From Chitinophagaceae bacterium (GTDB lineage: Bacteria; Bacteroidota; Bacteroidia; Chitinophagales; Chitinophagaceae), in assembly GCA_016720565.1 (NCBI GenBank), contig JADKKJ010000011.1:992001-1056000 (forward strand): a stretch of 64,000 nt of DNA, read 5' to 3'. Positions 8,256-17,538 of the stretch are shown piece after piece. The position numbers and the translations under genes were made by a program. The notes beneath the pieces were generated by a model. The model saw only the letters and a program-made list of their open reading frames with translations. It was not told where the DNA came from and did no database searches. How positions within the stretch are numbered: position 1 is the first letter of the stretch; every line of letters starts with the position of its first letter.

Positions 8256-11200
8256 TTATTGGAATTTGTTGATTTTTTCGCTGATCAGCGATACCAGTTC
8301 TGCAGGGCTGCCTGCTGAAATTTCCCATTCTTTGATCAGCTTCCTGCCGGATCCGGTGACCAGTTTTATTCGTGCAGAAATAGTCCCTTCTTTAACCTGG
8401 TATCGGCCTACCACCTGGTAGGCATCCGGGAATTCATCAACGGGTATATATAGAAAACTGGACTCACTGCCTTTTGCGGAGGTTTCATTCAGGAGGATAT
8501 CAAGCTTTTTTCCTATTTGCAGTTGGTCAACAAATTGTTCCTGCTCCTGGAACTGGGATCGAATAAACACCGGTTTCTCTCTTGCCAGGGGTACTTTCAT
8601 CTTTTCCGATTCATCAAGCTCGGCCACATCAAAACTTTCATTGTTCAAAGGACTGCAAACCTGCGGTGTTTGGATACCTCCTAATCCATTGGCCAATTGT
8701 GGCACCCTGTCACGCGCGTATTGGAACCATTGTGATACATCCAGGAATTTGTCCTCTCTTAAGGAGGCTCCTTTCATTCCTTCCAGCAAACTGTAGGTTA
8801 ATAATCCCTGCCCGAAACGCGAGGCTTCATAACTTACCGCATCGGCGGCGCAACCTGTGATCACATGGGTGCCTGTACGGTCTTTCATACGATCCAGGGC
8901 CTTTAGCGTACTTACCGGTATATCACGGTGCGCAATGAGGTTCTCTACCAGCTTACCGGAGGCACAGGCGTCGATCACAAACAATTGTTTTAGTGCCGGG
9001 ATCTTCTTCAGGTATTCGGTGAATTCGGTACTGCTTACACTCACATTCGACAACAGTTCTTTATAAACGTAGGTGGAGGCATTAGCCGACCAGGCATCGC
9101 GGGTCAGATAATGAAAATCATTTCCCGAATTTATTCCATGACCGCTGAGGTAAACAAAAAGTATATCCTTAGCGCGGGCTTTCCCTGCCACCAGTTGAAA
9201 TGCTTTTTGAATATTCGGTTTTGAAGGGAGTAAACTGCTGTCTGTTGTATTGCTGGAAAGCGTAATAATGGTAACACTATCGGCGCCAAATAACCTGGCC
9301 CCACCCAGTTTCATGGCTTCCGCCATATCTATCGCGTCTTTAGACGAATACTGAAGATCGATCTCATTTCCTTTATAATCACTGGTGCCGATACTGATCA
9401 TGAAAAGCCGTGGCGCGGCTGAAAGACCATCCTGTTTTTCTACCGAGCTGGTAATTACGCCACGGGAAGAAATACTACTGTCAATGTTCATGGCAAAGAC
9501 CTGGATGGAATTTTTCTTTTCCCTGAAATAGGATCGATAAGGCCTTAGATCAAGGCTGAAAGAATAGCGGCTTCCTTCTTTTTTGGCCAATGATCGTGCA
9601 TCAGTCATCACTTCTTTACCATTGATCACTACGCGTACCGGACCTATACCACCGCCTTTATCGGTAACAGTAAACTTAAATGGTTTAGTAAGGGAGCAGG
9701 AAGTATCCGTGAGGATCTCAGGCGCCAGTTTTACGGTACTCATTGATTCAAGGTCCGGAAGGTCATCGGTATTCCCACTCAGTAATTTGTCCAGCAGGGA
9801 AGGGGTATAGTATTTTGCTTTCAGCTGTTTCAGGTCAATGGTCTTCCAGGGCTGATCCCTGCTTTGCGGGTCATTGACCAGGAAATATATTTTTTCCATA
9901 GCCGCCTCGGTTCCATCAAAAAGGCCATTTGCGGTGTAAACCACGAAATCATTCCTGTCAAAAAGATTTACTGTACAAAGGAACTGGTTGTCTTTCCTGG
10001 AATAGAAATAATAATTACCAAAGCTGCCATCCTGGAGTATGATCACCTCATCACGCTGGCGGATATCCGGGTTGAAGTACCCGGTAACTGATGACTGCTT
10101 TTTGGATTCAGGATCGATAAAACTGGTCTCGTTCTTCTCTTCATTGCTTACCAGGATAAGCGTACTGTCGGGTATATACAGGCGGGTATTATTGCCTTTC
10201 GTGCAGGTAAAGTTCCTGGTGACTGAATCAAGTTTTGTGTTGTAGATATAAACCCGCCCGGCTTTTGAAAGAATGGCATAACTATCGTTTTTCCAATAGC
10301 GCACCTGGCAAATTTCTTCTTCGGGATCAGCCAGTTTGTCCATGATATCTGTTCCGTATTCTTCGGTCGATTTTTTTATCCTAAGAAAAGGGAGTTTTTT
10401 TACCACCTGCATTCCAGCTAATTCTCCTGTGCTGTCAAGAATCATTACGCTATCAACAGTATTTGCCCTGAAAGGATATTCCCAGGTTATTCCACGGGCC
10501 TCGTCAATATCAGTGACCAACCAATCGCTGGGAGAATAACCATCAATCAGATGCGAATAATCTTTGTCGATTATTGGCCGGAGGATATGCCCGTATAAAT
10601 AGGTCTGTGCCTTGCTTACAGATGCCGAATCCCGTAGTTCAGTGAAATTCTTTATATCAAAGACATGGTCGCTGTCATGGAAGTTCCAGTAAAACCGTTG
10701 CGCATCTCTTACCGGACTTAATACGTTATCGAAATTAAAATAAAAGCTATCATCGGCATTTTCGCTTTTTCTGAGAAAATAGCCGAATTTATTATTGCTG
10801 GTATCAGTGGTGATGCCTTCAAAATATATAGTTGAATCGTCTATTGCTTTTTCATTAATGGAAATTCCTTTTAACCCCCCATTGTTTCCCAGCCTGGACT
10901 GCATCATATCCAGTTGAAGTATTTTGGAATGAATACCTTTTTCAAAGATCTCATCCGCGGTCTTGTTCTCGATTGCCTGGTCATTTAGGATCAATGGCAG
11001 TAAAAGATCAGTTCTGAAAATGGCAAATTTGTCGGATCTGTTTGCACTGGCAAATGCATACAGCAGCTCTTCTTTTTCATTTATAAATATTCCGGTTCCC
11101 TTGTTTTCAGACAGGTTAATATGCTGAATGATACTTTGAGAACTACCCTGGAGGTTCCTCTCGCTGGTGATCGAATTTTTGGAGTAATTCAAATTGTATT

Positions 11201-12119
11201 CCTTCAATTCCTTAAAATGGAATTCTTCATCATTAGGTTCTATCGCTTGAACGATCTTGCCGGATCCCCAGCTGTAAACGTAGGGTCCTTTAAAACTGTA
11301 CATAAAACCGTCAACATCTACCGTTTTATATTGTACAAGTATTCTGTCGGCATTCGCGGTATAACTGCCATTTATAGTGATGATGGTTTGGTCGGATGGC
11401 AATTGCCATTTCTTAACCGGTTTTTTGGTCACCAGGTCCATAGTAAAAACTATTCCCTTTTGAGATTCAATACTGCCAGCTAAAAGGGTTTTTTTCAACG
11501 GATCTGCATCGAGCAGGTATATAGCTTTGTAGGGTGTTGATAAAACAGCCTGTTTTTTTGACGAGGACAGGTCTATTAATGAAATAGTATGTGAATCTTC
11601 CTGAATCAATACCTGGTTATTCGACAGGGAAAGGATATTTGTGATAGGTGTTTTGGTTATGTAGGAAGGTGTTTTGATCATGTAGGAACTGACCTTCCCG
11701 GTATTCGAAACTGAGCGAACCTCATTGTCATTTACGATCATGAACAGATGACTGCCATCCGGAGAAAAACTAAAATCTCCAACACGGTTTACTGTATAAA
11801 GGATCTTTAATTTCAGGAAATCTAAAAGATACAGTGTAGAATCGCTGATCGCAGCAAGCAGAGTACTTCCTGGATTAAAAGCTACTTTATTGAAGTGGCC
11901 GGAAGTGTCACTGAGTTTATACAACTGCCTTCCGTCATTTCCATCCCAGATACACAAACCATGCTCTTCATCGGCTGAAACCAGGTATTGATCATTCGGG
12001 CTGAAATAGCAATTCTTAACTGCTGCCTTATGTCCTACCGGCACAATAAGCTTAGCGATCGACTGAGCACCGCTTACAGAAGTATAAAGGATCAATATCG
12101 CCAGCAGGCAATTACGCAT
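8256..12119 (-). CDS. Exported WD40-repeat / caspase (peptidase C14) fusion protein
   Basis: 1287 residues. A signal peptide (MRNCLLAILILYTSVSGAQ) predicts export. Residues ~28-140 contain WD40-like blades (GHKAAVKNCYFSPNDQYL...CIWD, FNKVAFNPGSTLLA, FSFSPDGSHLF), followed by a long beta-rich propeller-like region. Residues ~900-1105 form a caspase-like domain with the dyad His994 (VYLSGHGIN) and Cys1052 (FVIDACASGK), so it should be catalytically competent. Bacterial C14 enzymes usually cleave after Arg or Lys. The last ~150 residues are an extra beta domain of unknown role. It lies between lptB (upstream, 57 bp) and the GH3 gene, with no obvious partner. Confidence 0.85.
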   Translation of the reverse strand: MRNCLLAILILYTSVSGAQSIAKLIVPVGHKAAVKNCYFSPNDQYLVSADEEHGLCIWDGNDGRQLYKLSDTSGHFNKVAFNPGSTLLAAISDSTLYLLDFLKLKILYTVNRVGDFSFSPDGSHLFMIVNDNEVRSVSNTGKVSSYMIKTPSYITKTPITNILSLSNNQVLIQEDSHTISLIDLSSSKKQAVLSTPYKAIYLLDADPLKKTLLAGSIESQKGIVFTMDLVTKKPVKKWQLPSDQTIITINGSYTANADRILVQYKTVDVDGFMYSFKGPYVYSWGSGKIVQAIEPNDEEFHFKELKEYNLNYSKNSITSERNLQGSSQSIIQHINLSENKGTGIFINEKEELLYAFASANRSDKFAIFRTDLLLPLILNDQAIENKTADEIFEKGIHSKILQLDMMQSRLGNNGGLKGISINEKAIDDSTIYFEGITTDTSNNKFGYFLRKSENADDSFYFNFDNVLSPVRDAQRFYWNFHDSDHVFDIKNFTELRDSASVSKAQTYLYGHILRPIIDKDYSHLIDGYSPSDWLVTDIDEARGITWEYPFRANTVDSVMILDSTGELAGMQVVKKLPFLRIKKSTEEYGTDIMDKLADPEEEICQVRYWKNDSYAILSKAGRVYIYNTKLDSVTRNFTCTKGNNTRLYIPDSTLILVSNEEKNETSFIDPESKKQSSVTGYFNPDIRQRDEVIILQDGSFGNYYFYSRKDNQFLCTVNLFDRNDFVVYTANGLFDGTEAAMEKIYFLVNDPQSRDQPWKTIDLKQLKAKYYTPSLLDKLLSGNTDDLPDLESMSTVKLAPEILTDTSCSLTKPFKFTVTDKGGGIGPVRVVINGKEVMTDARSLAKKEGSRYSFSLDLRPYRSYFREKKNSIQVFAMNIDSSISSRGVITSSVEKQDGLSAAPRLFMISIGTSDYKGNEIDLQYSSKDAIDMAEAMKLGGARLFGADSVTIITLSSNTTDSSLLPSKPNIQKAFQLVAGKARAKDILFVYLSGHGINSGNDFHYLTRDAWSANASTYVYKELLSNVSVSSTEFTEYLKKIPALKQLFVIDACASGKLVENLIAHRDIPVSTLKALDRMKDRTGTHVITGCAADAVSYEASRFGQGLLTYSLLEGMKGASLREDKFLDVSQWFQYARDRVPQLANGLGGIQTPQVCSPLNNESFDVAELDESEKMKVPLAREKPVFIRSQFQEQEQFVDQLQIGKKLDILLNETSAKGSESSFLYIPVDEFPDAYQVVGRYQVKEGTISARIKLVTGSGRKLIKEWEISAGSPAELVSLISEKINKFQ

Positions 12120-12176
12120 ACAAATGGAGGATGATTTGGCTTAAGGAGAAAAGTTAAGCCATTTTGAACAGGGAAA

Positions 12177-12956
12177 CTATACCCTGGACCCCTGATCTTT
12201 TAAGGCCTCTTCGTGCAGGTAATCTTTTCTTTTCAGTTCAAAATTCCGGCCCAGATAAAGTCGTCGTACTTCTTCATCATCGGCCAGCTCTTCAGCAGTT
12301 CCATGTTTATAGATCTTTCCTTCGATCAGCAGGTAAGCGCGATCGCAGATGGAAAGGGTCTCGGTCACATTATGATCAGTGATGAGAATGCCGATATTCT
12401 TATGCTTTAATTTGGCAACAATGGATTGAATATCCTCTACGGCAATGGGGTCTATACCAGCGAATGGCTCATCCAGCAGGATGAACTTGGGGTCTACTGA
12501 AAGGGCACGGGCGATCTCGGTCCTTCTTCTTTCTCCCCCGCTCAGTACGTCGCCATTATTCTTTCTTACATGCTGAAGCCGGAACTCGTTGAGCAATGAT
12601 TCCAGCCTGTCTTTCTGCTCCTGTTTGGAAAGGCTGGTCATTTCCAGCACAGCGGCAATATTGTCCTCAACAGTCAGCTTGCGGAAAATAGAGGGTTCCT
12701 GCGGAAGATATCCGATACCCATTTTGGCCCTTTTATACATGGGCAGGGCAGTGATATCGCGGTCATCCAGGAATACTTTTCCTTCATCGGGCCTTATCAG
12801 CCCCACCACCTGGTAAAAAGAGGTGGTCTTTCCGGCCCCATTAGGTCCCAGCAATCCAACGATCTCCCCCTGTTTTACATCAAAGGAAACATGGTTCACC
12901 ACGGTGCGGTTGCCATATCTCTTTACCAGGTCCTGGGTGCGTATTGTTGTCGCCAT
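12177..12956 (-). CDS. lptB: LPS export ABC transporter ATP-binding protein
   Basis: 259-residue ABC ATPase of the LptB branch, which powers extraction of lipopolysaccharide from the inner membrane with LptF/LptG (not in the window). Walker A is [12 protein letters not shown] (residues 37-48), the Q-loop region is [19 protein letters not shown] as in LptB, the signature is LSGGERRR, and Walker B is [13 protein letters not shown], followed by the switch His in ITDHNV. About 20 extra residues at the C-terminus are common in this phylum. The ATG at 12956 follows a -7 element by only 5 bases. It is divergent from metF. Confidence 0.92.
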   Translation of the reverse strand: MATTIRTQDLVKRYGNRTVVNHVSFDVKQGEIVGLLGPNGAGKTTSFYQVVGLIRPDEGKVFLDDRDITALPMYKRAKMGIGYLPQEPSIFRKLTVEDNIAAVLEMTSLSKQEQKDRLESLLNEFRLQHVRKNNGDVLSGGERRRTEIARALSVDPKFILLDEPFAGIDPIAVEDIQSIVAKLKHKNIGILITDHNVTETLSICDRAYLLIEGKIYKHGTAEELADDEEVRRLYLGRNFELKRKDYLHEEALKDQGSRV

Positions 12957-12961
12957 TGCAA

Positions 12962-12969
12962 CAAAAATA
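12962..12969 (-). promoter_or_regulatory. TAnnTTTG promoter element abutting the lptB start codon
   Basis: TATTTTTG on the minus strand, 5 bases before the ATG. With the usual offset, transcription would begin at or next to the start codon. Confidence 0.5.
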
Positions 12970-13021
12970 GCGTTTCAATGTTTCATTCAGTTTATTACGT
13001 CTATTTTTATCATTTTGATAG

Positions 13022-13029
13022 TAGTTTTG
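13022..13029 (+). promoter_or_regulatory. TAnnTTTG promoter element close to the metF start
   Basis: TAGTTTTG, an exact -7 match, 7 bases before the metF ATG at 13037. It predicts a 5' leader of only a few bases. Confidence 0.45.
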
Positions 13030-13036
13030 CAGCTCA

Positions 13037-13990
13037 ATGAAAGTTACCGACCATATTAAGCAGGCCAAAAGCACTTTAGTATCTTTTGAGATCCTCCCTC
13101 CATTAAAGGGGAAAGGCATAGAAGCGATCTATAACCACCTGGACCCCCTGATGGAACATCAGCCCGCTTTTATTAACGTTACCTACCACCGCAGTGAACA
13201 TATCTTCAAGAAAAAAGCCGATGGCAGTTTCGATAAAGTAGTGGTACGCAAACGCCCGGGTACGGAGGCCATCTGTGCGTCCATCATGAATAAATACCAG
13301 GTGGATACCGTACCTCACCTTATCTGCGGAGGCTTTACCCTGCAGGATACGGAAGATGCCCTGCTAACATTGAACTATCTCGGTATTGATAATGTACTGG
13401 TGCTTCGTGGTGATGCGGCCAAAAACGAAACTTCTTTTGAGCCGGAAAAAGGCGGACATAGCCATGCGATCGACCTGCTTCGGCAGGTGATCGACCTTAA
13501 CCATGGCATGTACCTGGAGGAAGAACTCAAAGGACCTAATGGCACCAGGTTCTGCCCCGGGGTAGCAGGCTATCCCGAAAAACATTTTGAGGCTCCCAAT
13601 ATGGAGACCGACCTTAAATACCTGAAAGAAAAAGTGGATGCCGGTGCGGAATATATCGTTACGCAAATGTTCTTCGACAACAGCAAGTTCTTTTCTTTCC
13701 AGGAACAATGCAGGGCGGCTGGTATTGATGTGCCCATTATTCCCGGACTTAAGCCGATCTATACCAAAAAACAACTGAGTGTGATCCCACGCACATTCAA
13801 TGTGGATATACCTACTGAACTCAGCACTGAGATCCTTCGCTGCAAAGATGATAAGGACGTAGAGAAGGTGGGACAGGAATGGCTGCTCACTCAATCTCGC
13901 GAGTTAAAAGCAAGCGGGGTACCTGTATTGCATTATTATACTTTAGGGAAACCTCAGGTTGTGGCCGATGTTGTAGGACAGGTCTTCTGA
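13037..13990 (+). CDS. metF: 5,10-methylenetetrahydrofolate reductase
   Basis: 317 residues, a FAD-dependent TIM barrel that makes 5-methyl-THF for methionine synthesis. Diagnostic segments are VSFEILPPLKGKG with the catalytic Glu (residue ~18), FINVTYH, PHLICGGFTLQDTEDAL, VLVLRGDA and IVTQMFFDN. The length fits bacterial MetF. It stands alone, divergent from lptB, with a very short predicted leader and no SAM riboswitch visible in the 80-bp gap between the two genes. It converges on the PpiC gene, whose stop is 7 bp after its own. Confidence 0.95.
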   Translation: MKVTDHIKQAKSTLVSFEILPPLKGKGIEAIYNHLDPLMEHQPAFINVTYHRSEHIFKKKADGSFDKVVVRKRPGTEAICASIMNKYQVDTVPHLICGGFTLQDTEDALLTLNYLGIDNVLVLRGDAAKNETSFEPEKGGHSHAIDLLRQVIDLNHGMYLEEELKGPNGTRFCPGVAGYPEKHFEAPNMETDLKYLKEKVDAGAEYIVTQMFFDNSKFFSFQEQCRAAGIDVPIIPGLKPIYTKKQLSVIPRTFNVDIPTELSTEILRCKDDKDVEKVGQEWLLTQSRELKASGVPVLHYYTLGKPQVVADVVGQVF

Positions 13991-13997
13991 TCAGTAA

Positions 13998-15944
13998 TTA
14001 CTGAGTACTGATTATTCGCCTCAAAACAGATTCATCCACCTTAACGGGATATTTCTTCATCAATTCCTCTTCCCATTTTTTCTCCAGCTCGGTCTGGTAA
14101 TCTGCGATCACCAATCCTTTTGAATCAGTGAAACTTCTGGGCATGGGGTCCGGGTATACCTTCAGGATATAGGCGAAGGAAGCCGTGTTATCGGTCTGGT
14201 TCACAACAGGAGTGGTCAGCATTCCTTTTCTCGGAACAGATTTATTAAGATTGGGGATCTGGTCATATTCAAACCTGGAGGAATCAGTGACCAGTTTATC
14301 TGCATAGATCTCAGAGACCTTATTCCATGAAGCCGGATCAGCTTTTACTTTATCATAAACGGCCCGGGCTGTGTTCAGATCTGTACAGAAAAATAAAATG
14401 GCGTCGGCACTGGCTTTCCAGTTATAATTCTTCCTGTTCCTTTCATAAATAGCAGGTAAAGCAGTTGAATCCGCCTGTGAGCGGTTCCAGACCTGTTGTT
14501 GCATGATCTCGAAGAACAGGTTACCATCCTTGAATTCTGTCATTTGGTTGCGAAAATCATCGCTGTAATCTTCCAGGTGATCTTTGTAATAAGTGATTAT
14601 ACTGGAGTGTATGAATTCATCCATAACCTGTGGCCATGGTTTGGCACCGGTGCCGTCTTGCCTGTACCGGTACGTATTGGCATATGTCACCCAGTCATTC
14701 GCGTTGAAAATAGAGTCGCCAATGGCGAATATGGGAGTGGCAGATTGAATGGTCCAGCCTTTAGCATTCATAGGCTTACGATCCAGTACGCTATCACTCA
14801 TGTTCCAGATCGCTTCTTCCTCCACGGGATATTTCCTGAACCCGGGCTTATCTTTTACTTTTTTATAAATAAAATCTTTTGAAAATCTCCAGCGATTATC
14901 CTGAACGATCCTTTGTTCAAGTTCTGTTTTATACGCTTTATCGGCACTGTCTTTTACAACAGCTTTGGCAGAGATCCTTTTAACGATATGCCAGCCGTGG
15001 GCAGTAAGGAAGGGTTTACTGATCTCTCCATCTTTTTTTAATGAAAAGACCATTTTTTCAAATAGCGGATCATACTGACCAACGCCTATATCCGGAAGAG
15101 TGCCGCCATTACTGGCCGTCATGAAATCATTGCTGAATTGGTTGGCCATATGACTGAAATTATCACCGGCCACTAATCTTTTATAAATGGAATCCGCTTT
15201 TTTGGCAAGTTGTTTTTTCTCTTCGGCATCTGCACCGGGAGGAATTGCAAGCAGTATCTGCTGTGCTTTCATTTTACCTGCTGCATTTCTTTCTTCCAGC
15301 ACTTTAATGATGTGCAGGCCTGAAGTAGAGCGAATAAAACCGGAATGCTTGCCTATAGGGGTTTGATAAACCAGGTTCTCCAGTTCATAGGGTAAAGTGA
15401 ATACTGTTACGAAACCCAGGTCACCTCCATTACTGCGGGCCGTGGTATCATCGGAAAGTTCTTTAGCAATGGCGGAGAAATCTTCTCCTTTCAACAGGCG
15501 CTTTTCCACCTCCGCTTTTTTTGCATAGGCTGCCGCTGTATCATATCCCATTCCTGTACGAAAAGAAATGAAGATATGGGCTATCCTTCTGTCTTTCTGG
15601 CTGCGCAGAAAGGCTTCCTTTACCATTCTTTGCGTCATACCCGGTTCTACCATAAAATTCTCGGCTATTTGCAGGCGCAGGTTATCCAGTTCTGTGCGAA
15701 TGGAGGCCAGGGTATCTAATTTCTTATCATAGGCCTCTCTCACTTTTAGCCTCGACCGGATATAAAGATCGAGGTAATCCCGAATGGATTTTTCACGGCT
15801 GCCGGTGACCTGCGTATTGTTCTTATTGTAAGCCCGCAGGAAATCCTGGGCGCTCACCTGGTAATTACCATAGGTGAACAGGGTTTGCGCATTTGGCTTA
15901 ATGCCGGCCGCAACAAGCAGCAGTAGTAAGAAAATTTTCTTCAT
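13998..15944 (-). CDS. Periplasmic peptidyl-prolyl isomerase with two parvulin domains (SurA-like)
   Basis: 648 residues with a signal peptide (MKKIFLLLLLVAAGIKPNAQ). An N-terminal helical segment (~20-120) leads into two PpiC/parvulin domains, ~125-220 (RIAHIFISF...SDDTTARSNGGDLGFV...GLHIIKV) and ~230-330 (KAQQILLAI...SNGGTLPDIG...GWHIVKR). A C-terminal third of unclear fold follows. It should act as a chaperone/prolyl isomerase for outer-membrane proteins. It is only 19 bp downstream of the TlpA-like thioredoxin gene, so the pair looks like an envelope folding operon. The length exceeds E. coli SurA because of the long C-terminal part. Confidence 0.88.
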   Translation of the reverse strand: MKKIFLLLLLVAAGIKPNAQTLFTYGNYQVSAQDFLRAYNKNNTQVTGSREKSIRDYLDLYIRSRLKVREAYDKKLDTLASIRTELDNLRLQIAENFMVEPGMTQRMVKEAFLRSQKDRRIAHIFISFRTGMGYDTAAAYAKKAEVEKRLLKGEDFSAIAKELSDDTTARSNGGDLGFVTVFTLPYELENLVYQTPIGKHSGFIRSTSGLHIIKVLEERNAAGKMKAQQILLAIPPGADAEEKKQLAKKADSIYKRLVAGDNFSHMANQFSNDFMTASNGGTLPDIGVGQYDPLFEKMVFSLKKDGEISKPFLTAHGWHIVKRISAKAVVKDSADKAYKTELEQRIVQDNRWRFSKDFIYKKVKDKPGFRKYPVEEEAIWNMSDSVLDRKPMNAKGWTIQSATPIFAIGDSIFNANDWVTYANTYRYRQDGTGAKPWPQVMDEFIHSSIITYYKDHLEDYSDDFRNQMTEFKDGNLFFEIMQQQVWNRSQADSTALPAIYERNRKNYNWKASADAILFFCTDLNTARAVYDKVKADPASWNKVSEIYADKLVTDSSRFEYDQIPNLNKSVPRKGMLTTPVVNQTDNTASFAYILKVYPDPMPRSFTDSKGLVIADYQTELEKKWEEELMKKYPVKVDESVLRRIISTQ

Positions 15945-15963
15945 ATGATATAGGTGTGTTGGT

Positions 15964-17400
15964 CTATTGTTTCTTTCCCAGTTTTACATCTATGATCTCA
16001 TCGATCTGGTCAACTGATAATTTCTTTGCGATGATCCGTTTATCCTTATCCAGAAGGTATAAAGTAGGGAAACTTTGTACATCGTAAAGCTGTGAATACC
16101 CGGGAATGCCGGCATCTATTCGCTCCTTATCATCGGCCTTGGAATAGAATACATTGGTCCATTCGGTCAATTTCTTCTCATTCACAAAATTCAGCCAGTC
16201 TTTCCTGGTGCCTTCGGTCTCACGGGCAACTGCATAGATCTTCATTCCTTCGCCTTTCCATTTTTCACGGTAGAATGAATCGAGGCGGGGCAATACTTCT
16301 TTACAATGGCCACAGGTAGGATCCCAGAAAACCACCAGGGAAAATGCACTGGTAAGATCATAAAGAGCCCTCATTTTAGCGCTGGAATCCGGCAGAATGA
16401 TATCGGATGCAGGAGTTCCCATGATATTCGCCATCAGGCTATAGGCCCGATCGGTAATGGTCTTTTTCCCTTTTTCACTGAGCCATGAATATTCTTTATT
16501 GGAAAAATATTTTTCAAAAAGATGCACGAACACTGCATCTTCCCACATGTATTTCTGGTAAATGTATTTGTTCACGAATTTGACCAGCAAAAAGCGGGTC
16601 ATCTCTGCGCTCGCGCTGGCATAACCCATCATCCAGTCGATCTCTTTGATCACCGAATCGGGATGCGGCACTATCAGTTGGTTGAAATATTTATCCAGCT
16701 TGTCCTCAAAAAAAGTGGTGTAGGCCATTCTGCCATCGAAAAAATTCACTCCATCCCAGTAATGGGATTTGAAATACAGGTAGGAGGCAGCAGAATCTTC
16801 TTTTGTCCTTGGATCTTTTAAGGCACCCGTAAGTACAGGCTCACGCATGGCCACCAGCAGATCGGATAATAGACTGCCGGCATTGTTTTTTATCAGCGCT
16901 TCGCGGAAATCAGTGATGTCTTTATCGGCCTTGGTAAGTGAAGCAATGATCTGCGTGGAATCTGCTTTGGTCTTTGCGTCTTTCAACTGTTGCTGCAAAA
17001 GGCTTACCTGCCGCCCGCGGTTATTCATTTGCTGCTGGTATTCGTTGAACAGGTCATTATCTTTCGAATTCTCAAATTTCACCCCTTTTGCCAGGGTGGC
17101 GGTATCTGCTATTACAGAGAATCGCTGGTCTTTATCTACCAGGATCTCAAAAAAACCGCTTTTATTAGGGAAACCCAGCAGGTAAATGCCTCCATTTAGC
17201 GGAGTATTGCCTCTAAAAATGGCCTGGCTGTTATCATCCAGGAGGGCTGAATCCACAATCGGGTAGCTTTTGCCAAAATAATGGCCCAGGTAGATGTACT
17301 CTTTTTTGAAGGGTTTCAGGGTTACCCTGATCTCATAGCCATTCTGCGCCAGAACCGAAACCGAAACAAATAATAACAGTGAAAAAAGCAATTTTTTCAT
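15964..17400 (-). CDS. TlpA-like periplasmic thioredoxin with N-terminal DUF4369/DUF5106-like region
   Basis: 478 residues with a signal peptide (MKKLLFSLLLFVSVSVLAQ). The first ~120 residues are a beta-rich domain of the type found before many Bacteroidota thioredoxins, and the middle is helical. The last ~150 form a thioredoxin fold with the redox pair Cys363-Gly-His-Cys366 (WDPTCGHCKEV) and the cis-Pro loop QSFPTLYLLD. Such proteins reduce or shuffle disulfides in the periplasm. The frame is open to 17463, but ATG 17400 starts the signal peptide. It is the first gene of an operon with the parvulin. A near-consensus TATCTTTA lies upstream. Confidence 0.88.
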   Translation of the reverse strand: MKKLLFSLLLFVSVSVLAQNGYEIRVTLKPFKKEYIYLGHYFGKSYPIVDSALLDDNSQAIFRGNTPLNGGIYLLGFPNKSGFFEILVDKDQRFSVIADTATLAKGVKFENSKDNDLFNEYQQQMNNRGRQVSLLQQQLKDAKTKADSTQIIASLTKADKDITDFREALIKNNAGSLLSDLLVAMREPVLTGALKDPRTKEDSAASYLYFKSHYWDGVNFFDGRMAYTTFFEDKLDKYFNQLIVPHPDSVIKEIDWMMGYASASAEMTRFLLVKFVNKYIYQKYMWEDAVFVHLFEKYFSNKEYSWLSEKGKKTITDRAYSLMANIMGTPASDIILPDSSAKMRALYDLTSAFSLVVFWDPTCGHCKEVLPRLDSFYREKWKGEGMKIYAVARETEGTRKDWLNFVNEKKLTEWTNVFYSKADDKERIDAGIPGYSQLYDVQSFPTLYLLDKDKRIIAKKLSVDQIDEIIDVKLGKKQ

Positions 17401-17526
17401 AAGTAAGAATGAATCAGTAAAGATAAGTTTTGGAGCCCAATGGGAATAATGTTTCGACGTCAAGTTTAGGGCCCGGGGTTAAATAGTTGTTAATGGAAGA
17501 CCGTTTTTTAGCCCGACTGGTTGCCA

Positions 17527-17534
17527 TATTTTTG
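17527..17534 (+). promoter_or_regulatory. TAnnTTTG promoter element exactly 4 bases before the rlmD ATG
   Basis: TATTTTTG followed by CCGG and ATG. With the -7 element spacing known for this phylum, the transcript would begin on the A of the start codon (leaderless). Confidence 0.5.
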
Positions 17535-17538
17535 CCGG

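Noticed and set aside
12961..13036. SAM or cobalamin riboswitch before metF
   Set aside because: The gap is 80 bp and AT-rich, with a promoter element 7 bp from the start; no structured leader fits.
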